This document shows positions 7,894 through 16,501 of a stretch of DNA of 64,000 nucleotides, one piece after another. The notes beneath the pieces are model-generated. The model was not told the DNA's origin, did not search any database, and saw only the letters and a list, made by a program, of their open reading frames with translations. Position 1 is the first letter of the stretch. Each line of letters begins with the position of its first letter. A program made the translations under genes and the position numbers. Source of the DNA: Pseudoalteromonas flavipulchra NCIMB 2033 = ATCC BAA-314 (lineage in GTDB: Bacteria; Pseudomonadota; Gammaproteobacteria; Enterobacterales; Alteromonadaceae); contig JWIH01000025.1 of NCBI GenBank assembly GCA_000814665.1, forward strand, positions 558,001-622,000, in the 5' to 3' direction.

Positions 7894-10265
7894 AGCTTTA
7901 ATAACCTTAATGAATTACCGATCACGATGATCGAGCTAGCTGACATGCCAATAACTGCTATCCAAGGTGGAATGAGGCCAAGTGCAGCGAGTGGCAAAAT
8001 GGAGCCGTTATACAAAAGTGATATGGTTAAGTTTTGCTTTACTATTCTGCGCGTTTGTTTCGCTACTTGCTGAAGGGCTAGAATGGCATTCAAATCGCTA
8101 TTTAACAACACCACATCAGCGGTATTCTTTGAGATATCAGCGCCGGTATCCATCGCAACTGACAAGTGAGCGCTATTGAATACTGGGCTATCGTTGATGC
8201 CATCACCAACCATAGCGACAATCTCGCCTTGTTTGGACCAAGTTTCAACGGCTTGTTGCTTAATCTCTGGTGTGCAAGCGCTTTGGTAGCTATCTAATGC
8301 TAACTGCTGCGATAACTCTTTGCCTGCATTGGAGCTATCCCCAGTTAGCATGTGGCATGTAAGGCCCGCTTGTTGTAACTGTTCAACAACTGCTTCTGCA
8401 TTATTTTTTACTTTGTCATTGAAGTAAAAATCAGCGACTGCGTTGTTGTCAATGAACAAGGTAGCTTGAGCAAATGACGCGTGGTTATCAAACCAATGGC
8501 TTTTCCCAAGGGCAATAGTGACTCCTTGCCAGTGACCACGAATACCTGAACCAGCCACAACTTCAACATCTTGGACTAGGTTTTCGGTTGGGGTGATATG
8601 TGCAAATGCGCGAGCGATTGGGTGCTCAGAAAAGCGCTCTAACGCTGCTGCGAAATCCAAGACTTGTTGCTCGTTGTATTCCGTTTGCAGTAACTCAATG
8701 TGTTTAATTGAGAAACGTCCTTCGGTCAGTGTGCCTGTTTTGTCAAAGGCAACACGCGTTAATTTGGTTGCCGTTTCTAATACATGGGCTTCTTTAATCA
8801 AGATCCCTTTTTTCGTAAGTGACGCAACGGCGCAGGTAAGCGCGGTTGGTATCGCAAGGCTTAACGCACAAGGGCAGGTTGCTACTAGCACTGAAATCGT
8901 GACCCAAAAAGCCTTATCTGGTGAAATTGGGTACCAGCCGATGGCGGTAATTGAGGCAAAAATTAATAGACAGGCAACAAACCACTGCGCGACTTTATCG
9001 GTGATTTCCACCAACTTAGGGCGTTTGGTAAGTGCGTTATGCTGCAGTCGAATAATTTGGTTGAGCAGGGTATTTTGCCCAATTTTATTGATCTCTAACG
9101 TAATTACACCGTCATGATTCACGGTTCCAGCATACACTTGATGGCCTTGATATTTCTTAACTGGCAAATGTTCGCCTGTCATCATCGACTCATCAACGGT
9201 GGTATGGCCTTTGATCACTAAGCCATCCGCAGGGATAGTTTCTCCCGCCTTAACTAATATCAGATCGTTCAATTTTAGCTTTTTGGCGGCAATATGTTGT
9301 TCATTGTTATTCTCATCAACCTTTCTGGCGGTCAATGGCAGCAGCTTTTGCAGGTTTGCAGTAAACTCGCTGGCTTTTAGTCTGGCCCTGAACTCAAGGT
9401 ATTTACCTAACAACAGCAAGAAGGTAAACATACAGATGGATTCAAAATAGACTTCGCCGACTTCCATAAAAGTAGCGTAAGTGCTGGCGCCGTAGGCTCC
9501 GAATATGGCAAGCGAAACAGGGAGATCCATATTCAGTTGTTTAGCTTTCAGCCCTTTAACCGCATTCGTTAAAAATGGCATCGCTGAATACAGAATAACA
9601 GGAGAGGCAAGCACGAGGCTTATCCAACGAAAGTACTGTTCAAAGTCCTCTTCCATGCCTGAAAACATGCCAAAGTACATGGCAAATGCAAACATCATCA
9701 CTTGCATAGTCATGAGGCCAGCGACGCCTAAACGACGGATGTATGCTTTCGCTACGGCTTGCTTTTGTGCAGCTTCTTCATCGGCTTGAAATGGGTAGGC
9801 CTTATAGCCGATTTCCATCAAAGATTTAATGATATCGCTTAGCTTAACGTGTTTATCTTGCCATACAATCATGGCGCGATGGGTGGAGGTGTTAACATCA
9901 ACACGAACGATACCGCCGAGCGCCAGTAGTTGTTTTTCGATAAGCCAAGCACAAGCGGCGCAGCTTATTCCTTCAACACTGAGCAGCACCTCTTTGTGCT
10001 CACCGCTAATTTCGACGAAGTCCTCTTGGATCTCGTCGTTATCATAGCTGAGTAGCATTTTGAGTTGTTCAGGTACAAGCTCTTCAACTTTACCTGCACT
10101 TTCTGTGCGGTAAGTATAGTAGTCACTCATACCTTGAGAAATAATGGTTTCGGCAACGGCCTGGCAGCCAATACAGCAAACCGGTTGTGCGTTACCTTCA
10201 AAGGTAACCGAGCCTACAAACCCTTTAGGGATAGGCTCCAAACAATGAAAACACGAATTTGCCAT
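7890..10265 (-). CDS. ccoI: Copper-translocating P-type ATPase CcoI/FixI
   Basis: CcoI is a P1B-type ATPase that exports copper across the inner membrane for insertion into cbb3 oxidase. The 791-residue protein has an N-terminal cysteine region (CFHC at 5-8, CC at 30-31) and a heavy-metal domain with SCAAC (C102, C105). The actuator TGE lies at 363-365, the membrane metal site CPC at 464-466, the phosphorylation motif DKTGT at 508-512 and the hinge GDGIND near the C-terminus. Eight membrane helices are expected. It lies 6 bp after fixH and overlaps ccoS by 4 bp, so the three genes act as one unit. Confidence 0.96.
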   Translation of the reverse strand: MANSCFHCLEPIPKGFVGSVTFEGNAQPVCCIGCQAVAETIISQGMSDYYTYRTESAGKVEELVPEQLKMLLSYDNDEIQEDFVEISGEHKEVLLSVEGISCAACAWLIEKQLLALGGIVRVDVNTSTHRAMIVWQDKHVKLSDIIKSLMEIGYKAYPFQADEEAAQKQAVAKAYIRRLGVAGLMTMQVMMFAFAMYFGMFSGMEEDFEQYFRWISLVLASPVILYSAMPFLTNAVKGLKAKQLNMDLPVSLAIFGAYGASTYATFMEVGEVYFESICMFTFLLLLGKYLEFRARLKASEFTANLQKLLPLTARKVDENNNEQHIAAKKLKLNDLILVKAGETIPADGLVIKGHTTVDESMMTGEHLPVKKYQGHQVYAGTVNHDGVITLEINKIGQNTLLNQIIRLQHNALTKRPKLVEITDKVAQWFVACLLIFASITAIGWYPISPDKAFWVTISVLVATCPCALSLAIPTALTCAVASLTKKGILIKEAHVLETATKLTRVAFDKTGTLTEGRFSIKHIELLQTEYNEQQVLDFAAALERFSEHPIARAFAHITPTENLVQDVEVVAGSGIRGHWQGVTIALGKSHWFDNHASFAQATLFIDNNAVADFYFNDKVKNNAEAVVEQLQQAGLTCHMLTGDSSNAGKELSQQLALDSYQSACTPEIKQQAVETWSKQGEIVAMVGDGINDSPVFNSAHLSVAMDTGADISKNTADVVLLNSDLNAILALQQVAKQTRRIVKQNLTISLLYNGSILPLAALGLIPPWIAVIGMSASSIIVIGNSLRLLKL

Positions 10266-10271
10266 GGCAGC

Positions 10272-10763
10272 TTACTTATACTGTGGAGTGACCGCGATAA
10301 TACCATCATGTGGCAGTTGGATTTTTTCTTTCATTTTCCAACTGTTGTCCATAGGCTCTATAAATACCGTGAACACACCGCTATGTGGTTCATCAAATAA
10401 GCCAGTAAACTCGCCGCTGGCGTTTTTAGTCAGCGTGACTGCAAAATCGTATTTCTCAATAGTGCGGTGGTAAAACGAGAGCTTTAATGCATGAACTTTA
10501 GAAGCGTCGCCCTTGGTAAATTTAAAGGTGACTTTTTGCTCTGCTACTTGCAGGTCACCATGTAAATAGAGCGCTTTTGCTTTATCAAACTTACTCAGCT
10601 CTAGGTTGATTGCTTTACCTTTTTTGTAGTAGTCATCAACGACCATATCAGGACCATTACCTACTGCAAACGTGATGAGAAAAACACAGGCAACGACAGT
10701 AACGAGTGGGAAAAAAATTAAAAACCAAGGCCAAAAATTCTTATACCAAGGGGTAGGGTTCAT
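10272..10763 (-). CDS. fixH: FixH/CcoH family cbb3 oxidase assembly protein
   Basis: FixH/CcoH is a membrane-anchored factor that helps assemble or stabilise the cbb3 complex. The 163 residues start MNPTPWYKNFWPWFLIFFP and continue into a single N-terminal helix (about 11-33). DDYYKKGKAIN follows directly and is typical of the family. The remainder is a periplasmic beta-rich domain with PHSGVF near the end. It is separated from ccoP by a terminator, so it may have its own promoter or depend on read-through. No ccoG/rdxA gene lies between ccoP and fixH, where that gene often sits. Confidence 0.9.
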   Translation of the reverse strand: MNPTPWYKNFWPWFLIFFPLVTVVACVFLITFAVGNGPDMVVDDYYKKGKAINLELSKFDKAKALYLHGDLQVAEQKVTFKFTKGDASKVHALKLSFYHRTIEKYDFAVTLTKNASGEFTGLFDEPHSGVFTVFIEPMDNSWKMKEKIQLPHDGIIAVTPQYK

Positions 10764-10822
10764 AGTTGCTCACATGGCTATAAAACTTGCTCGTATTCTA
10801 CCGTAAGTTGCGGTAAATACCT

Positions 10823-10854
10823 AAAAAAAAGCCTCCAAATGGAGGCTTTTTTGA
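10823..10854. terminator. Terminator after ccoP
   Basis: GCCTCC (10831-10836) pairs with GGAGGC (10841-10846) around a 4-nt loop. The hairpin is flanked by an A run on one side and a T run on the other, so it could work in both directions. It lies 28 bp beyond the ccoP stop and separates ccoNOQP from the fixH-ccoI-ccoS assembly genes. Confidence 0.85.
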
Positions 10855-10881
10855 TCTCAAATAATGTTCTAAAAGCTAAGC

Positions 10882-11847
10882 TTATTGGTCTTGTGACAAG
10901 CTATAAACATACGCTGTTAGAAGGTGTACTTTATCTTCACCTAAGATATCTTTCCATGCTGGCATTACACCCGCACGACCGTGGCGAAGTGTGTCTTCAA
11001 CTGCGCGTTGAGAACCACCGTATAGCCAGATATTATCGGTTAAGTTTGGTGCACCGAACGGGAGGTTATGTGCAACAGAACCTTTACCATCCATACCATG
11101 ACAAGCCGCACACATTGCAAACTTAGCTTTACCTGCATCAGCATCTTTTTGGTTAACAGTACGTCCAGAAAGGCTTAGTACATAAGCAGTCATTTCTTTT
11201 ACGCCTTGATCACCAAGTGCATCTTGCCAAGCTGGCATCGCTGCAACACGACCGTTAAGCAGTGTTTCTTTGATCTTGTCAGGCGTGCCACCATATAACC
11301 AGTCTTTATCAGTTAGGTTAGGGAAGCCTGCGCCACCACGAGCATCAGAGCCATGACACTGAGCACAGTTTTGCGAGAATAAACGTTGACCGATTTCAAG
11401 TGCTTCTTCATTCTTTGCAAGCGTAAGTACGTCTTGCTTTGCAAATTCTTGGAAGATAGGACCAAAACGGTCTTGTGCTGCTTCAACTTCTTTATCAAGT
11501 TGTACCCACTGGCCATTTTCATGTGCTTCAGCGACTGCTTTCTTAGACTCTGCCAAGGTAGTAATACCTTGGTTAGAGCTCGTCCAGTTCAAGAAACCTT
11601 TAAAGTTACCAAGACCTGGGTAAGCAGCAAGATAATATACTGACCAAACAAAAGTCGCGAAGAACATGTAAGTCCACCACTTTGGTAGTGGATTATTTAA
11701 TTCCTCAATTCCGTCGAACTCGTGACCACAGCTTTCGCCTTCTTTGACACCTGTGTAGTTTTTCAGGTTCCAAATTAGCAGGCCGAAAATCAGAGCTAGA
11801 CACGCTAGGGTTAGTACGATAACCCAAATACTCCAAAAGCTAGTCAT
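10882..11847 (-). CDS. ccoP: cbb3 cytochrome c oxidase subunit III CcoP
   Basis: CcoP is the dihaem cytochrome c subunit that passes electrons toward CcoO and CcoN. The 321 residues have two N-terminal hydrophobic segments (about 4-28 and 57-80), then two periplasmic cytochrome c domains. The haem sites are CAQCH (161-165) and CAACH (246-250), each followed by MPAW methionine-ligand motifs. Length and layout are normal for the family. Its start overlaps the ccoQ stop by four bases (ATGA), and a terminator follows the gene. Confidence 0.97.
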   Translation of the reverse strand: MTSFWSIWVIVLTLACLALIFGLLIWNLKNYTGVKEGESCGHEFDGIEELNNPLPKWWTYMFFATFVWSVYYLAAYPGLGNFKGFLNWTSSNQGITTLAESKKAVAEAHENGQWVQLDKEVEAAQDRFGPIFQEFAKQDVLTLAKNEEALEIGQRLFSQNCAQCHGSDARGGAGFPNLTDKDWLYGGTPDKIKETLLNGRVAAMPAWQDALGDQGVKEMTAYVLSLSGRTVNQKDADAGKAKFAMCAACHGMDGKGSVAHNLPFGAPNLTDNIWLYGGSQRAVEDTLRHGRAGVMPAWKDILGEDKVHLLTAYVYSLSQDQ

Positions 11848-12029
11848 TTTTCAGACTCCTTTTCCTCGTTAGAGATAGTGTTGTTATGTTTTTTCTCATC
11901 TTCAAAAATGGCATTAGCAGCGTCGTCGAAACGGCGCTTAGACCGCTTGCTATATGCCCACACAACAATCACTATAAACAGTACCAAAATTACCAGAGTC
12001 AAAATGCCTCTGTATGTGCCGTAATCCAT
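11844..12029 (-). CDS. ccoQ: cbb3 oxidase small subunit CcoQ
   Basis: CcoQ is a small single-helix protein that stabilises the cbb3 core complex. The 61 residues have one hydrophobic segment (about 7-25) followed by SKRSKRRFDDAANAIFEDE, the usual family continuation, and an acidic Lys/Glu-rich tail. It lies 5 bp after ccoO and overlaps ccoP by 4 bp in the standard ccoNOQP order. Confidence 0.93.
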   Translation of the reverse strand: MDYGTYRGILTLVILVLFIVIVVWAYSKRSKRRFDDAANAIFEDEKKHNNTISNEEKESEK

Positions 12030-12034
12030 AACAA

Positions 12035-12709
12035 TTACTTCAAATGTGTGCCAAGTTGTTGTAAGTAAGCGATAAGTGCTTGCATTTCTGTTGCACCTTC
12101 ACCACCGTTCATCGCGTGAATTTCATCCACTTGCGCTTGTAGTTCAGCATCATCACCGTAGCCTTTGCCATTGTAGCGGTCTGACGACTTATCAATACCA
12201 AATGCATCACGGAACACTTGTAATTTTTTCAGAGTATAAGTGGTATCTACTTTAGTGCTATCAAGCCAAGGGTAGCCTGGCATGTTTGACTCAGGTACCA
12301 CCGAGCGAGGATCCATTAAGTGCGCATAGTGCCAGTCGTCAGAATAACGCTGACCAACACGTGCCAAATCTGGACCTGTACGCTTAGAACCCCACTGGAA
12401 TGGGTGATCCCATACCGACTCACCGGCTACAGAGTAGTGACCGTAGCGCTCAACTTCATCACGGAATGGACGAACCATCTGTGAGTGACAGTTGTAACAA
12501 CCTTCACGTACGAAGATGTCACGACCTTCCATTTCAAGCGCGGTAAGCGGGCGTAAGCCTTCTACTGGCTGAGTGGTATCTTTTTGGAACATTAGTGGAG
12601 TAATTTCAACTAGTGCACCGAAGCTAATCGCGAATACCGTTAGGATAGCCATCAGGCCAACGTTCTTTTCAACGATTTCGTGTTTGTTTGTTGAGTTATT
12701 GTTGCTCAT
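12035..12709 (-). CDS. ccoO: cbb3 cytochrome c oxidase subunit II CcoO
   Basis: CcoO is the monohaem membrane-bound cytochrome c subunit of the high-affinity oxidase. The 224 residues have an N-terminal anchor (about 18-40) and a haem site CYNCH at 71-75 followed by SQMVRPF. MPGYPWL, which supplies the methionine ligand, comes later. The ATG at 12709 is chosen because AGGGG precedes it by 8 nt; the frame also opens at a TTG two codons earlier. It sits 12 bp downstream of ccoN. Confidence 0.97.
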   Translation of the reverse strand: MSNNNSTNKHEIVEKNVGLMAILTVFAISFGALVEITPLMFQKDTTQPVEGLRPLTALEMEGRDIFVREGCYNCHSQMVRPFRDEVERYGHYSVAGESVWDHPFQWGSKRTGPDLARVGQRYSDDWHYAHLMDPRSVVPESNMPGYPWLDSTKVDTTYTLKKLQVFRDAFGIDKSSDRYNGKGYGDDAELQAQVDEIHAMNGGEGATEMQALIAYLQQLGTHLK

Positions 12710-12721
12710 ACTCAATACCCC

Positions 12722-14155
12722 TTAAGCCACTTGCGGGTTTGCATCAGTGGCAAGTTGACCACTTTTTGCAGTAACCGTACGGAATACGTTGTAAGCCATT
12801 ACCAGCATACCAACTACGATGAATACACCGCCTAGGAATCGCATGATGTAGAAAGGCTTAGAAGCTTCTAGTGACTGAACAAAGCTGTACATTAATGTAC
12901 CGTCAGCATTTACTGCGCGCCACATTAGGCCTTGCATAACACCAGAGATCCACATTGCAACGATATAAAGCACAACACCAACTGTGTGTAGCCAGAAATG
13001 TGTGTTAACTAGCTTGATGCTGTACATGTTACCGTGACCAAATAGGGCAGGGATTAGGTGGTAAATTGCACCGATAGAAATCATCGCAACCCAACCTAGT
13101 GCACCAGAGTGTACGTGACCTACTGTCCAGTCTGTGTAGTGTGAAAGCGCATTTACAGACTTAATAGCCATCATTGGGCCTTCGAACGTAGACATACCGT
13201 AGAACGATAGAGAGACAACTAAGAAACGCAGTACTGGGTCAGTACGTAGTTTGTGCCAAGCGCCAGACAGCGTCATGATACCGTTGATCATACCGCCCCA
13301 AGAAGGAACGAATAGAATAACTGACATCACCATACCTAGAGACTGTGTCCAGTCAGGTAGTGCTGTGTAGTGAAGGTGGTGAGGACCTGCCCAAATATAT
13401 AGAGAAACAAGTGCCCAGAAGTGAACAACCGATAGACGGTAAGAGTAAACTGGACGACCTGCTTGTTTTGGTACGAAGTAGTACATCATACCTAAGAAAC
13501 CAGCGGTAAGTAGGAAGCCTACTGCGTTGTGACCATACCACCATTGAACCATAGCATCTACTGCACCAGCGTAGATTGAATAAGATTTAGTAAGTGATAC
13601 AGGAATAGCCATACTGTTTACAATGTGAAGCACTGCAACAGTGATAATGAAACCAGCGTAGAACCAGTTTGCTACATAGATGTGTGACACTTTACGCTTG
13701 ATAAGAGTACCAAAGAATACTACAGCATAAGTAACCCATACTACCGCGATTGCGATATCAATCGGCCACTCTAGTTCAGCGTATTCTTTTGAAGAAGTAA
13801 TACCTAGAGGAAGCGTGATAGCCGCAGATACGATGATGGCTTGCCAACCCCAGAAGGTAAATGCGGCAAGTTTGTCAGAGAACAGGCGCGTTTGACATGT
13901 GCGCTGAACAACATAGTAAGAGGTTGCAAATAGTGCACTTGTACCAAATGCAAAGATTACTGCGTTCGTGTGTAACGGACGAAGTCTAGAGTAAGTTAAC
14001 CATGGAATGTCGAAGTTTAACGCAGGCCACGCAAGTTGCGCTGCGATAAATACACCTACACCCATGCCAACAATGCCCCAAATCACTGTCATGATAGCGA
14101 ATTGGCGTACAACTTTATAATTGTACTCAGTTTGTGATGCTACTGTTTGGCTCAT
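12722..14155 (-). CDS. ccoN: cbb3 cytochrome c oxidase catalytic subunit CcoN
   Basis: CcoN is the haem-copper catalytic subunit that reduces oxygen to water with high affinity and pumps protons. The 477-residue protein is almost entirely transmembrane (about 12 helices). It has the expected histidine motifs: RPLHTNAVIF (low-spin haem), WWYGHNAVGF and GPHHLHYT (CuB site), and VGHVHSGALGW near the haem ligands. It heads the ccoNOQP operon. A 306-bp stretch divides it from a divergent lipoprotein gene and carries an FNR-like site, which fits induction at low oxygen. Confidence 0.98.
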   Translation of the reverse strand: MSQTVASQTEYNYKVVRQFAIMTVIWGIVGMGVGVFIAAQLAWPALNFDIPWLTYSRLRPLHTNAVIFAFGTSALFATSYYVVQRTCQTRLFSDKLAAFTFWGWQAIIVSAAITLPLGITSSKEYAELEWPIDIAIAVVWVTYAVVFFGTLIKRKVSHIYVANWFYAGFIITVAVLHIVNSMAIPVSLTKSYSIYAGAVDAMVQWWYGHNAVGFLLTAGFLGMMYYFVPKQAGRPVYSYRLSVVHFWALVSLYIWAGPHHLHYTALPDWTQSLGMVMSVILFVPSWGGMINGIMTLSGAWHKLRTDPVLRFLVVSLSFYGMSTFEGPMMAIKSVNALSHYTDWTVGHVHSGALGWVAMISIGAIYHLIPALFGHGNMYSIKLVNTHFWLHTVGVVLYIVAMWISGVMQGLMWRAVNADGTLMYSFVQSLEASKPFYIMRFLGGVFIVVGMLVMAYNVFRTVTAKSGQLATDANPQVA

Positions 14156-14461
14156 TTTCTGGATTCCGCTGCAATTTATTGCGATTAGAAATGAATTACC
14201 TGAATTACAGGCCCTAGTTATATTTCTTCAAGCCCGTCATGTTTTAACTCAAAAGATGAGTGAAAACCTAACCAGCCCGAGAAACCTTTATTTTTGCGAG
14301 GAAATGATAATTTTTTTGCTTATGAAAAGATACCTAAAACGCCTAAAATTATGACATCAATCAAGTTTTCACGCGCTTTTTGTTCGCTTCTTAAGCAACC
14401 TAGCATTTGCCCTGAAACTTGCGTACACTGCGCAGGATTCAGAAGTGACGGTAAATCCCTC
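14156..14461. other. Divergent intergenic region between ccoN and the lipoprotein gene
   Basis: These 306 bp are AT-rich and hold the promoters for ccoN on the minus strand and for the lipoprotein/Gre-like pair on the plus strand. An FNR-like dyad lies at 14351-14364. The plus-strand lipoprotein frame stays open back to 14294. Its stretch near 14398-14430 would encode CPETCVHC, so a longer first protein cannot be excluded. No clean -35/-10 pair stood out by eye. Confidence 0.6.
14351..14364. promoter_or_regulatory. Candidate FNR box upstream of ccoN
   Basis: ATGACATCAATCAA matches the FNR consensus TTGAT-N4-ATCAA at 8 of 10 defined positions, with one perfect half-site. It lies 196 bp upstream of the ccoN start and 98 bp upstream of the divergent lipoprotein start, so it could serve either or both. 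The presence of fnr at the end of the same gene block supports the reading. Confidence 0.5.
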
Positions 14462-14896
14462 ATGATTGCAAAGCAATTAACAATCGGGTTGCTAGGTGTT
14501 TTCCTCGTGGCCTGTTCAGACCCGACTATTATTATACATGAAAGTTCAGAAAAAAGTGAAAGTTCAGTAACAAGAAATGTCTGTAATTTTTCAACGCCCT
14601 GTGATTTAACTCCACAAGTGCAGATTTATCTGGGCTCAGAGCAGGTTCAACCTGAAACAGAATTTACCATTGGGCTAAAAAGTGCGACTAAAGTAGAGGT
14701 CGTTTCGGCATGGCTTGAGGGAGAAAATATGAACATGGGGAGAATTCCCGTGTTCTTTGACAAAAACACACTGATAGCAAAAACCATGGTCGGTGTATGC
14801 ACGGATAAATCGATGCGTTGGATTTTACGTTTAGCGCTAACCGTTAACGGCCAGTCTGTTACTACCAGTCATCCAATAGCTGTAAACTACCAATGA
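14462..14896 (+). CDS. Uncharacterised lipoprotein divergent from ccoN
   Basis: The 144-residue product begins with a lipoprotein signal whose lipobox is LVAC (acyl cysteine C18). The mature part has a CX5C pair (C41, C47), a third cysteine (C113) and a Met motif NMNMG (M90, M92) before RIPVFF. Such Cys and Met spacing is seen in periplasmic copper-binding proteins, and the neighbour is a copper oxidase operon, so a copper or assembly role is possible. I do not recognise a named family. ATG 14462 is chosen because it opens the lipoprotein signal; ATG 14351 is a possible upstream start. The stop overlaps the next gene by ATGA. Confidence 0.75.
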   Translation: MIAKQLTIGLLGVFLVACSDPTIIIHESSEKSESSVTRNVCNFSTPCDLTPQVQIYLGSEQVQPETEFTIGLKSATKVEVVSAWLEGENMNMGRIPVFFDKNTLIAKTMVGVCTDKSMRWILRLALTVNGQSVTTSHPIAVNYQ

Positions 14897-15369
14897 ATAA
14901 ATCTGTTTTTATCGAATATCTCAAGTTTGCGCTTGAACAAAAGCTGATAGAAGCCACTGAAGCGGCAAACAGTGCACGTGCTGACGCTACCCATGAACAA
15001 AGTGCTGCTGAAACACAATACGACTCGTTGAGTATCGAGTATGGCTACCTAGCAGAAGGGCAAAGTGAGCGCGTTGATGCCATGCATTTGGCAAAACAAA
15101 CGATATTGAATCAATTGGCACTCGCTGTTGGCAATACAATTACACATAACACACTAGTTGAAATTGAAGACGAGCAGGGCAACTGTCATTGGTTCTATTT
15201 TGCGCCTTGCGAAGGCGGGCTAAAAATCCAATATAAAGAAACACCAGTGTTGGTGTTAACGTTTGATGCGCCCCTTGGCAAGCGCCTAAAAGGGTTAGCG
15301 GTAGACGAAGATATTTCATTTTTCTTCAACGGCCAACAGCAAACGTTAACCGTGATGCAAATACTGTAG
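14893..15369 (+). CDS. GreA/GreB-like transcription factor homologue
   Basis: The 158 residues have a helical, charge-rich N-terminal half (about 5-75) that would form the Gre-type coiled coil. The C-terminal FKBP-like domain contains APLGKRLKGLAVDEDISF, close to the SPIARGLIGKEVGD motif of GreA/GreB. Gre proteins rescue paused RNA polymerase by stimulating transcript cleavage. Whether the tip has the paired acidic residues that do this is unclear, since the tip differs from canonical GreA. It is translationally coupled to the upstream lipoprotein (4-bp overlap), an odd pairing. It could instead be an Rnk- or anti-Gre-like factor. Confidence 0.72.
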   Translation: MNKSVFIEYLKFALEQKLIEATEAANSARADATHEQSAAETQYDSLSIEYGYLAEGQSERVDAMHLAKQTILNQLALAVGNTITHNTLVEIEDEQGNCHWFYFAPCEGGLKIQYKETPVLVLTFDAPLGKRLKGLAVDEDISFFFNGQQQTLTVMQIL

Positions 15370-15391
15370 AGTGGTTTAACCTAGGGCCTGT

Positions 15392-16384
15392 TTACGAGAA
15401 CAATTTCTTTCTTACTATTGCCCGATATGTGCTTGGTGATTTTCCCATTAATTGCCTAAACACTCTGCTTAATTGCCCTTGTGAATTAAATCCAGAAGCG
15501 AGGGCAATATCTTGAATGGAGAGATTACTGCTCGCGAGTAGCTCTTTGCACATCTCAATACGAACCTGTTGTAAGTAGGCAACGGCGGTTTGTCCTGTTG
15601 CTTGTTTAAAGCGGCGGTTAAAGGTGCGATAGCTCAAATCAAATTGTGCTGCGACAGTGGGTAAAGAGATTTCCGATGCGGCATTATTTTTCAGCCAAAA
15701 TTGAATTGCGGCAATTTGCTCATCAGCATGACGGTCCACAGCACCTTCTAAATAGCGCTGTTCTTCGTAAGGCTTACGAATTTCATGAGAAAAATTTTGC
15801 TGCACATGGTGTGCGGCATCTATCCCGTACAGTAATTCAATAATGTGAACAATCACATCGGCCAGCGCATTTAAGCTGGCTACAGTATAGATCCGCTCTG
15901 ATTGAGTGATAAAGTAATCCGGTTTTAATTCAACATTGGGGTATAGCTGAGAAAATTGTTTGGCAAAATGCCAGTGGGTCGTTGCTGAATGCCCGTCAAG
16001 CAGGCCAGAACTTGCTAAAAAGCAAACACCCGTACCAACACCTATCAGTGTGCTTCCAGCTCCCCATGCATCCGCAAGTGACTCACTCAGCGCTTGGTTT
16101 TGTCTTACAAGTGGTCTTGGATTTCGCCATATGCTTGGCACAATAATGTAGTCATATAAAGGCAATGAGCTAAAGTCACTTTGTGCTTCAAGTGTCATGT
16201 AATTATCGGCGTTAACTGCCTCGCCTTGGCTGCTGCAAAGGAGAACTTCTAAAGGAACATAAGCCTCTTTTAGATGCACTTTAGCAAAGGCTTGTCCGGC
16301 TTTGAGCATTTCCAGCGGTAAGGTGACACTGGTAACGAGCATATGCTTGTAAAGCACAATGGCGACCTTTGTACAGGATTTCAT
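15392..16384 (-). CDS. GlxA-type AraC family transcriptional regulator
   Basis: The 330-residue protein joins an N-terminal DJ-1/PfpI (class I amidotransferase-like) domain (about 5-190) to a C-terminal AraC double helix-turn-helix (about 230-325, with ISLPTVAAQFDLSYRTFNRRFK and NLSIQDIALASGFNSQGQLSRVFR segments). Proteins of this design are activators responding to small metabolites; the cysteine near GVGTGVCFLAS is at the usual nucleophile elbow. It is transcribed divergently from fabY across 117 bp, so fabY is a candidate target. The ligand is unknown. Confidence 0.88.
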   Translation of the reverse strand: MKSCTKVAIVLYKHMLVTSVTLPLEMLKAGQAFAKVHLKEAYVPLEVLLCSSQGEAVNADNYMTLEAQSDFSSLPLYDYIIVPSIWRNPRPLVRQNQALSESLADAWGAGSTLIGVGTGVCFLASSGLLDGHSATTHWHFAKQFSQLYPNVELKPDYFITQSERIYTVASLNALADVIVHIIELLYGIDAAHHVQQNFSHEIRKPYEEQRYLEGAVDRHADEQIAAIQFWLKNNAASEISLPTVAAQFDLSYRTFNRRFKQATGQTAVAYLQQVRIEMCKELLASSNLSIQDIALASGFNSQGQLSRVFRQLMGKSPSTYRAIVRKKLFS

Positions 16385-16501
16385 CTGCTCCGACCTCTTT
16401 TATTTGGCGAAAAGTGATTTATATGTGGCGTATTTTGTAAAAACTTAAATTCGAATGCAATTAAAATCAAGTCATTATCTTAGTTCAGAAGTAGGAACGA
16501 C

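Noticed and set aside
8593..9117. 174-codon open frame opposite ccoI
   Set aside because: The minus-strand ccoI reading has clear P-type ATPase motifs over this stretch. The antisense frame has no recognisable domain.
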